Below, piece after piece: positions 5,706 through 10,288 of a DNA stretch of 10,288 bases. Numbering within the stretch: the stretch's first letter is position 1; the number at the start of each line of letters is the position of its first letter. Under the pieces are notes generated by a model. That model was given only the letters and a program-made list of their open reading frames with translations. It was not told the origin of the DNA and made no database searches. Where the stretch lies: contig JAUXRT010000507.1 in the NCBI GenBank assembly GCA_030681635.1, positions 1 through 10,288 on the forward strand, written 5' to 3'. This stretch comes from Reyranella sp. (lineage in GTDB: Bacteria; Pseudomonadota; Alphaproteobacteria; Reyranellales; Reyranellaceae). A program made the position numbers and the translations under genes.

Positions 5706-8268
5706 CGTGCCGCGGGCGACGCGTTTGACCGGGCTGATCGTCGGACTGACGGTCGCCGTGGTAATCGCGACCGGCGCCATGCTGGCCATCACGCACTCCA
5801 ACTCCGCCGCCAGGCAGCAGCGCCTGGTGGTCGGGAACTACGAGACCATGTCGTTGATGCGCGATACCGTGGTTGCGTTGCAGGACGCGGAGATCGGCCA
5901 GAAAAATTATCTGCTGACCGGCGACATGGCCAGCCTGGGCCCTTACGAACAGGCACGCCTGCGCATCGAAGCCGGCCTCCGCCAGCTCGAGGCCGCTGCC
6001 TCCACCGACCCCGACGCCACGCAGCAGGTCAGGGAGTTCCGTTCCCTGGTCGGCGAAAAGCTCGTATGGCTCGGCAGTACCGTGGCCGCCTATCAGATAC
6101 ACGGGCGGGACGCAGCACTTGCCATTGCCCGCACCGGCACGTCGGGCACGACGCTGGAGCGGATCCGCGGCATCGGCGACACGTTCATCGAAGGTCAGCG
6201 GCTGTTGCTCGCCCGGCGGCTCGCGACGCTGCGCTCGGAGCAGGACAAGGCGGACATCGCCGGCTTGCTGGTCATGGGCGGCGCCTTCGTGTGCCTCATC
6301 GCCGGCATTGTCATCATCGTCAGCGGCGCCGGGCGACTGGAACGTGCGCAACGCGAGCTTCTTGCGCGCTCGAATCTGCTCAAGACGACTCTCGAGAGCC
6401 TGCGCGATCCGATCTGCGTGATCGGTGCCGAGGGTTCGGTCGTGGCCTGGAACGAGCCCTTTGCGCAACTCGCGGGCTGGGATCCCGTCAAGGGCGGCCC
6501 CCTGACGAGGGAGCAGTTGCTGTCAGGCCGCTTGCCGGCAATGCGTGCCCTGCTCGAACCATTGCACCTTGACGTCGAAGCGCCGGACCGGTCGCTGACG
6601 GCGCGTGTCTCGTACGAAGGGCGCGAATACGAGGTGTCGCGCGGTGAGATGTCGGGTGGTGGCGCGGTGGTGCGATGCGTCGACATCACCGAGCAACTGC
6701 GCGACGAGACCGCGCTGCGGCAAGGCCAGAAAATGGAGGCCACGGGCCAGCTCACCGGGGGCATGGCGCACGACTTCAACAACATCCTGCAGGTCATCCG
6801 GGCCAACCTCGACCTCATGAAGGACGACGTGGGCGCCAACCTCGGGGTCGTGGCGCGATTGCAGAGTGCGACAGCGGCAGCGGAGCGCGGCGCACGCCTG
6901 ACGCAGCAGCTCCTGGCATTCGCCCGGCGGCAGCCGTTGGCGCCGCAGCCGACCGATGTCGCGCAACTGTTGTCGGATCTTGCCGACCTGCTCCGCCATT
7001 CACTCGGCGAGCGCATCACCGTCGAACTGGCGATGGCCGACGACCCGTGGAATGCGCGGATCGACCCCAGCCAGCTCGAGAACGCGATCCTGAATCTGGC
7101 GATCAATGCGCGCGACGCCATGCCGGACGGCGGCACGGTAAGGGTCGAGGTGTCGAACGTCAGCCTCGACCGGAGCTATGCGATACTGCACCCCGAAGTG
7201 ACGCCGGGCGCCTACGTCCTGGTCGCGGTGAGCGATACCGGCACCGGCATGCCCCCGGAAGTCGCGGCCCAGGCATTCGATCCGTTCTTCACGACCAAGC
7301 GCGACGGCAAGGGCACCGGCTTGGGCCTCAGCATGGTGTACGGCTTCGTCCGCCAGTCCAACGGTCATATCCGGATCGACAGCGCCATCGGGCAGGGCAC
7401 CAGCGTGAAGCTTTATCTGCCACGAACGCTCGACGCGGTGGCCGAGAACGCGACGGACCCGACGGTCACACCGACCGGCCGGGAGCGCATTCTCGTGGTC
7501 GAGGACCACGACGACGTGCGTCAAGCGGTGGTCGACATGCTTGGCGGCTGGGGCTATCGCGTGACCGCCGTGGAGAATGCCGATGCCGCGGCGGCGTTGC
7601 TGAACAAGGATGCGGAATTCGATCTTCTGTTCACCGATATCGTGATGCCTGGAACGCTGCCGGTGATGGAAATGGTAGCGCTGGCGCAAAATCTGCGGCC
7701 CGGCATCGCGGTGCTCCTGACGTCAGGGTACGCGAGGGACCTTATTCCCGAGACCGGCCAATCTCGCTACGCGATGATCGTCAAACCCTATGGTGCCGAG
7801 GCGCTGGCCGCCAAAGTGCGGGGCGTGTTGTCGGCGCGGCGGTTGCCGGCGCAGCCATCGGTAACGGCGGTGGAGGCCACGGCCGACGCCATGCCCGATG
7901 GCGACCTGCCTCGGCGCATTCTGCTGGTGGAGGACGAGGTTGTCCTTCGCATGTCGGTTTCCGACATGCTGGTCCGGCTTGGCTGCTCGGTGGCAGGCGT
8001 CGGCAGCGCCGAACAGGCCCTCGACCTGCTGACGCGGGACGGCAGCTTCGACCTGTTGTTGACGGACCTGGGCTTGCCGGGAATGAGCGGCGAGGAACTC
8101 GCGGCAGAAGTACATCGGCGACTTCCCAGCTTGCCGGTGATCATTGCCAGCGGCTATGGCCGGCCCGAGGGGCAGGCGGATGGTCACCAGTTCATCACAA
8201 AGCCCTATTCGGCAATCGACCTGCAACAAGCCCTGAATCACGCCGCCCGGACCGCCCCCTCGGCCTGA
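5698..8268 (+). CDS. CHASE3-PAS hybrid histidine kinase with two receiver domains
   Basis: An 856-residue inner-membrane hybrid kinase. Order: TM1 (about 10-31), CHASE3-like periplasmic sensor (about 38-180, with LQDAEIGQKNYLLTGD), TM2 (about 187-208), PAS (about 225-335, ending in CVDITEQ), HisKA with GMAHDFNNILQ (acceptor His358), and a complete HATPase: N-box NAILNLAINARDAM, DTGTGM, FFTTK and GTGLGLS (to about 575). Receiver 1 (about 597-710) has Asp647 in TDIVMPG and Lys696. Receiver 2 (about 740-850) has Asp790 in TDLGLPG and Lys835. All phosphotransfer residues are present. It overlaps the preceding kinase by 8 nt. The ATG at 5698 has AAGGAG 10 nt upstream; a TTG at 5692 is a closer alternative. 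This is a kinase with intact catalysis beside one lacking it, so it may supply phosphoryl groups to its neighbour or to PhyR (inference). Its own output is unknown. Confidence 0.93.
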   Translation: MPSVPRATRLTGLIVGLTVAVVIATGAMLAITHSNSAARQQRLVVGNYETMSLMRDTVVALQDAEIGQKNYLLTGDMASLGPYEQARLRIEAGLRQLEAAASTDPDATQQVREFRSLVGEKLVWLGSTVAAYQIHGRDAALAIARTGTSGTTLERIRGIGDTFIEGQRLLLARRLATLRSEQDKADIAGLLVMGGAFVCLIAGIVIIVSGAGRLERAQRELLARSNLLKTTLESLRDPICVIGAEGSVVAWNEPFAQLAGWDPVKGGPLTREQLLSGRLPAMRALLEPLHLDVEAPDRSLTARVSYEGREYEVSRGEMSGGGAVVRCVDITEQLRDETALRQGQKMEATGQLTGGMAHDFNNILQVIRANLDLMKDDVGANLGVVARLQSATAAAERGARLTQQLLAFARRQPLAPQPTDVAQLLSDLADLLRHSLGERITVELAMADDPWNARIDPSQLENAILNLAINARDAMPDGGTVRVEVSNVSLDRSYAILHPEVTPGAYVLVAVSDTGTGMPPEVAAQAFDPFFTTKRDGKGTGLGLSMVYGFVRQSNGHIRIDSAIGQGTSVKLYLPRTLDAVAENATDPTVTPTGRERILVVEDHDDVRQAVVDMLGGWGYRVTAVENADAAAALLNKDAEFDLLFTDIVMPGTLPVMEMVALAQNLRPGIAVLLTSGYARDLIPETGQSRYAMIVKPYGAEALAAKVRGVLSARRLPAQPSVTAVEATADAMPDGDLPRRILLVEDEVVLRMSVSDMLVRLGCSVAGVGSAEQALDLLTRDGSFDLLLTDLGLPGMSGEELAAEVHRRLPSLPVIIASGYGRPEGQADGHQFITKPYSAIDLQQALNHAARTAPSA

Positions 8269-8278
8269 TCCCGGTTCG

Positions 8279-8303
8279 GCAACCGTCCGGCTTCGCCCAC
8301 GTT
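8279..8303 (+). promoter_or_regulatory. EcfG-like promoter (GCAAC variant) before 49-aa membrane protein
   Basis: GCAAC at 8279-8283, a 16-nt spacer and CGTT at 8300-8303, one mismatch from the EcfG consensus. It begins 11 nt after the hybrid-kinase stop, and its -10 box ends 33 nt before the ATG at 8337. It would give the small gene its own stress-dependent transcript separate from the kinase operon. Confidence 0.55.
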
Positions 8304-8336
8304 ACATCGGGGAGATTGTTACCCTCGGAGGGCGAG

Positions 8337-8486
8337 ATGAGTGTCACAACTCCTCACAGGCAGGCCAATAGCAGAACCAACGAACGGACAGTCAACCGGC
8401 TGCTCGATGGTGAATTGCTGGACCTCTATGTGGCCATTCTGATCGTCGTGCCGGTCGCCATGCTCCTGCGGTCGCTGTGGTCCTAG
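8337..8486 (+). CDS. 49-residue single-pass membrane protein, unknown function
   Basis: A small protein of 49 residues. Residues 1-22 are polar and basic (four Arg, several Thr/Asn); residues 23-30 are a short acidic amphipathic stretch (LLDGELLDL), and 31-44 plus flanks are hydrophobic (YVAILIVVPVAMLL), ending RSLWS. This predicts one transmembrane helix with the basic N-terminal tail probably cytoplasmic. GGAGGG at 8327-8332 lies 4 nt before the ATG, a strong ribosome site, and an EcfG-like promoter lies 33 nt upstream. The long open frame that also covers it, running from within the hybrid kinase, is a shadow there and becomes the real gene only from this ATG. I do not recognise a family. 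It is the second tiny membrane protein in the locus behind an EcfG-type box. The next gene begins 109 nt downstream with its own box. Confidence 0.72.
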   Translation: MSVTTPHRQANSRTNERTVNRLLDGELLDLYVAILIVVPVAMLLRSLWS

Positions 8487-8516
8487 TCACGGCCTGATCC
8501 GCTTGGCTCTCGTGTG

Positions 8517-8542
8517 CTGCCGGAAGCAACTTCGGCCGGCAG
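8517..8542 (+). repeat. inverted repeat spanning the -35 box of the csbD promoter
   Basis: CTGCCGG at 8517-8523 and CCGGCAG at 8536-8542 form a perfect 7-bp inverted repeat with a 12-nt centre that contains the GCAAC -35 box at 8526-8530. It may be a weak terminator for the 49-aa gene (no T-run follows) or an operator over the csbD promoter. Confidence 0.35.
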
Positions 8543-8550
8543 ACGTCGTT
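8526..8550 (+). promoter_or_regulatory. EcfG-like promoter (GCAAC variant) before exported csbD
   Basis: GCAAC at 8526-8530, a 16-nt spacer and CGTT at 8547-8550, one mismatch from the EcfG consensus. The -10 box ends 45 nt before the ATG at 8596. CsbD-family genes are common general-stress targets, which supports the call. The transcript would also carry the secreted-protein gene at 8923. Confidence 0.58.
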
Positions 8551-8595
8551 GCCCGATCACCAGTCTCAATTCTCTCATTTAACCAGGAGATTCCC

Positions 8596-8910
8596 ATGCG
8601 TACGCTTGCCGTTATCGCCATTTGCATCGCCGCCGCCACCGTGCCGCTGGCCGTTTTGGCCCAGACGAGCGGCCAGACCACCACGCAGTCCGATGCCAAG
8701 ACGATCTGGGAAAAGATCAAGGGGAGCTGGACGACCAGCAAGGGCGCCGTGAAGGAGCAGTGGGGCAAGCTCACGGATGACGACCTGCTGGCCATCGAGG
8801 GCCGCCGCGACCAGCTCGTCGGCAAGATCCAGACGCGCTACGGCATCACCGAGCAGGAAGCCGAGGCCCAGGTGAGCACCTGGGAGATGCGTCGCATGAA
8901 GGACATGTAG
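8596..8910 (+). CDS. CsbD-family stress protein with N-terminal signal peptide
   Basis: A 104-residue protein. Residues 1-22 form a Sec-type signal peptide (MRTLAV, hydrophobic core, cleavage after VLA before Gln23), then a short Thr/Gln/Ser-rich linker, then a CsbD-like domain from about 36 to 90: IWEKIKGSW, VKEQWGKLTDDDL (52-64), RRDQLVGKIQTRYGI (70-84). CsbD proteins are small, helical, general-stress proteins of unknown biochemical role and are normally cytoplasmic, so the signal peptide is unusual and predicts a periplasmic form. The ATG at 8596 is chosen because AGGAG lies 6 nt upstream and the signal peptide starts there; the open frame extends back to 8503 but adds nothing meaningful. 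An EcfG-like promoter lies 45 nt upstream. The next gene follows after 12 nt, probably on the same transcript. Confidence 0.88.
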   Translation: MRTLAVIAICIAAATVPLAVLAQTSGQTTTQSDAKTIWEKIKGSWTTSKGAVKEQWGKLTDDDLLAIEGRRDQLVGKIQTRYGITEQEAEAQVSTWEMRRMKDM

Positions 8911-8922
8911 AGGGTGACAGTG

Positions 8923-9474
8923 ATGAAGCGCGCAACTCGTTCCGCCACGGCTGCTGCTGCAGGCACTCTTGCCTTGGTGCTGGCAGCATCTGCGCTGGCG
9001 CAGACGACGGGCCAGTTCCGGGATGAACGGACTGGCAAGGTCTGGACGCCGGAGACCGTGAGCCAGGACAACAAGGCCGCTCCGCCGACATCGGAGCGGG
9101 ACAAGGCCTTCGATCCGCGCAGCCAGGTAGCGGTCGTTGAAGGTGTCACGGTCCAGCGTCCGCGCGTCAGCCTGATGGGCGTGTTGCCCATCACAGCGGG
9201 GCCGAGCGTTCCGATCGTGACCCTCGACGGCGCGTCTTTGCAGGCGGTGCCGGGCGAGCGTTGGTTGACGGTGATCTACATCACCAACAACAGCGCAGAC
9301 GTCGTCAATTCGGTGGTCGGCTGCACCTTCACGAATGCCGGTCGCAAGATCGAGGACACGCAGGTGATCATCCCACCGGCGGGTCCGGGCGAGCGGTTGG
9401 GCGTGCCCGTCTATGGTCCGCCGGTCGATCTGTTCGTTGACCAGGCAACCTGTCGCATCATGTCGCCCGCCTAG
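8923..9474 (+). CDS. secreted protein of unknown function
   Basis: A 183-residue protein with a clear signal peptide (KRATR start, Ala/Leu core 8-24, cleavage after ALA at about residue 26). The mature part opens with a polar, Lys/Asp/Glu/Pro-rich segment to about residue 68, then a likely all-beta domain (about 69-183) with alternating hydrophobic strands and an IYITNNSADVVNSVVGCTF segment. Two Cys, 134 and 177, could form one disulfide in the periplasm. I do not recognise a family. The ATG at 8923 has AGGG 8 nt upstream; a GTG at 8914 overlaps that site and is less likely. It follows csbD by 12 nt, so the two are probably one stress-induced exported pair; their mature N-termini are similar (AQTSGQ and AQTTGQ). 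Two hairpins follow before the next gene. Confidence 0.8.
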   Translation: MKRATRSATAAAAGTLALVLAASALAQTTGQFRDERTGKVWTPETVSQDNKAAPPTSERDKAFDPRSQVAVVEGVTVQRPRVSLMGVLPITAGPSVPIVTLDGASLQAVPGERWLTVIYITNNSADVVNSVVGCTFTNAGRKIEDTQVIIPPAGPGERLGVPVYGPPVDLFVDQATCRIMSPA

Positions 9475-9526
9475 CGCAAACCGCACAAGCAAGAACACCG
9501 TGGGCCGGCCAGCGAAAATGCCCAGC

Positions 9527-9551
9527 GGAAATGCGGGGCCCGCCCATTTCC
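9527..9551 (+). terminator. possible transcription terminator hairpin
   Basis: GGAAATG at 9527-9533 pairs with CATTTCC at 9545-9551 around an 11-nt GC-rich centre that can pair further. It lies 53 nt after the secreted-protein stop. There is no strong T-run, only GTTTG following, so intrinsic termination is uncertain. Confidence 0.35.
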
Positions 9552-9566
9552 GTTTGCTCCCAAACG
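9551..9566 (+). repeat. short perfect hairpin upstream of substrate-binding protein gene
   Basis: CGTTTG at 9551-9556 and CAAACG at 9561-9566 form a perfect 6-bp stem with a 4-nt loop, directly abutting the preceding hairpin. It could be part of a double terminator or an operator for the gene at 9604. Confidence 0.3.
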
Positions 9567-9603
9567 CCGCTACGCTGCCGGCGTATCAGACAGGGGGCTT
9601 TTG

Positions 9604-10288
9604 AATGCGTAGCGGGCAATTGGGACGGCGGACGGCGCTGGCGGCGGGCGCGGCACTGGCGACGACGTCTTTGATCGGGTCACGCGAGGCGCGGGCCGCC
9701 AAGTCGCTGACGGTGGTGCTCGAGTCCGAGGCGACGATCCTCGATCCGCATGCCACCACGGTGGCCATCACCCGATCGTTCTCGCTCCATGTCTTCGACA
9801 TGCTGTTCGCCATGAACGAAGCCGGCGAGATCAAGCCGCAGATGGTCGACGCCTGGCAAGTGAGCGGCGACAAGCTCACCTGGAGCTTCACCCTGCGCGA
9901 CGGCCTCAAGTGGCATGACGGCACGCCGGTTACGGCCGAGGACTGCGTGGCGTCGCTCAAGCGCTGGGGCGCCCGCGACGCGCTCGGCAAGATGCTTCTG
10001 GCCGACACCGAGTCGCTCGCCCCGGTCGACTACAAGACCTTTAAGCTCGTGCTGAAGCAACCATTCCCGCTGCTGCTCGACGTGCTGGGCAAGCCGAACG
10101 CACCGCTGCCGGCGATGATGCCGGCGCGCCTGGCGGCCACACCGTCCGACCAGCGCATTCCCGAACCGATCGGCTCGGGCCCGTTCCGATTCGTGAAGAG
10201 TGAATGGCGGCCGGGCAACGCGATGGTGCTGGAGCGCAATCCCGACTACGTGCCGCGCAAGGAGAAGGCCGACTTCCTCGCCGGCGGC
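9604..10288 (+). CDS. ABC transporter substrate-binding protein, family 5 (peptide/nickel type), 3' end outside window
   Basis: The periplasmic binding component of a peptide-type ABC importer. The 228 visible codons cover less than half of a protein that usually has 500-530 residues. The N-terminus has an RR pair followed by an Ala-rich core (GRRTALAAGAALATTSL) and an AxA-like cleavage site near AREARA, suggesting a Tat signal, common in this family. The mature part shows LTVVLESEATILDPHATT, the family signature WSFTLRDGLKWHDGTPVTAED (in adjoining segments, about 100-120), GSGPFRF (about 192-198) and the ERNPDYV block (about 212-218). The ligand cannot be told from this half; peptides, glutathione, opines or nickel are all possible. 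The ATG at 9604 has AGGGGGC 6 nt upstream. It lies 129 nt after the secreted protein with hairpins between and no EcfG box, so it is probably outside the stress unit and likely starts a transporter operon. Confidence 0.92.

Noticed and set aside
4044..5801. Long minus-strand open frame of 585 codons opposite the HWE kinase
   Set aside because: His/Arg/Asp-rich composition typical of antisense frames in high-GC DNA; the plus strand encodes a clear kinase.
6675..8336. Long plus-strand open frame inside the hybrid kinase
   Set aside because: An Arg/Gly-rich shadow frame of the kinase; only its last part, from 8337, has its own ribosome site and a plausible protein.

Overview
The window reads as an alphaproteobacterial chromosome segment. 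GC content is high, and it carries the three core parts of the general stress response (GSR), a circuit known only from Alphaproteobacteria: the PhyR anti-anti-sigma response regulator, the NepR anti-sigma factor and EcfG-type (ECF15) sigma factors. The species cannot be fixed from sequence alone; a Rhizobiales or Rhodospirillales relative is plausible.

Layout. 1-559 (minus): an SDR oxidoreductase, cut off at its C-terminal end. 605-982 (plus): an exact EcfG-type promoter and a small secreted or lipid-anchored protein with a duplicated Cys/Tyr motif. 1051-2598 (minus): ecfG2, then ecfG1, then nepR in transcription order. 2693-2993 (plus): an EcfG-like promoter in front of a broken csbD start, then an exact EcfG promoter in front of a 27-codon membrane peptide that was too short for routine gene calling. 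3166-8268 (plus): phyR, an HWE/HisKA_2 sensor kinase with a degraded ATP-binding domain, and a CHASE3-PAS hybrid kinase with two receiver domains, packed with a 14-nt gap and an 8-nt overlap. 8279-9474 (plus): an EcfG-like promoter with a 49-aa membrane protein, then another EcfG-like promoter with a CsbD-family protein carrying a signal peptide and a secreted protein of unknown function. 9604-10288 (plus): the 5' part of a peptide-type ABC transporter substrate-binding protein.

How it likely works (family knowledge plus inference). Sensor kinases phosphorylate PhyR. Phosphorylated PhyR uses its sigma-like N-terminal domain to pull NepR off the EcfG sigma factors, which then read GGAAC-N16-CGTT promoters. 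I found five such boxes by eye, two exact and three with GCAAC in place of GGAAC. All have a 16-nt spacer, all lie outside the coding regions called here, and each sits 33-49 nt before a small gene or gene remnant. The locus therefore seems to hold both the switch and a set of its outputs: small envelope, membrane and CsbD proteins.

The most notable points are this cluster of promoters and small genes, the unannotated 27-aa peptide between promoter and phyR, the csbD remnant paired with an exported CsbD paralogue, and the kinase that keeps its phospho-acceptor His box but has lost the N-box Asn.
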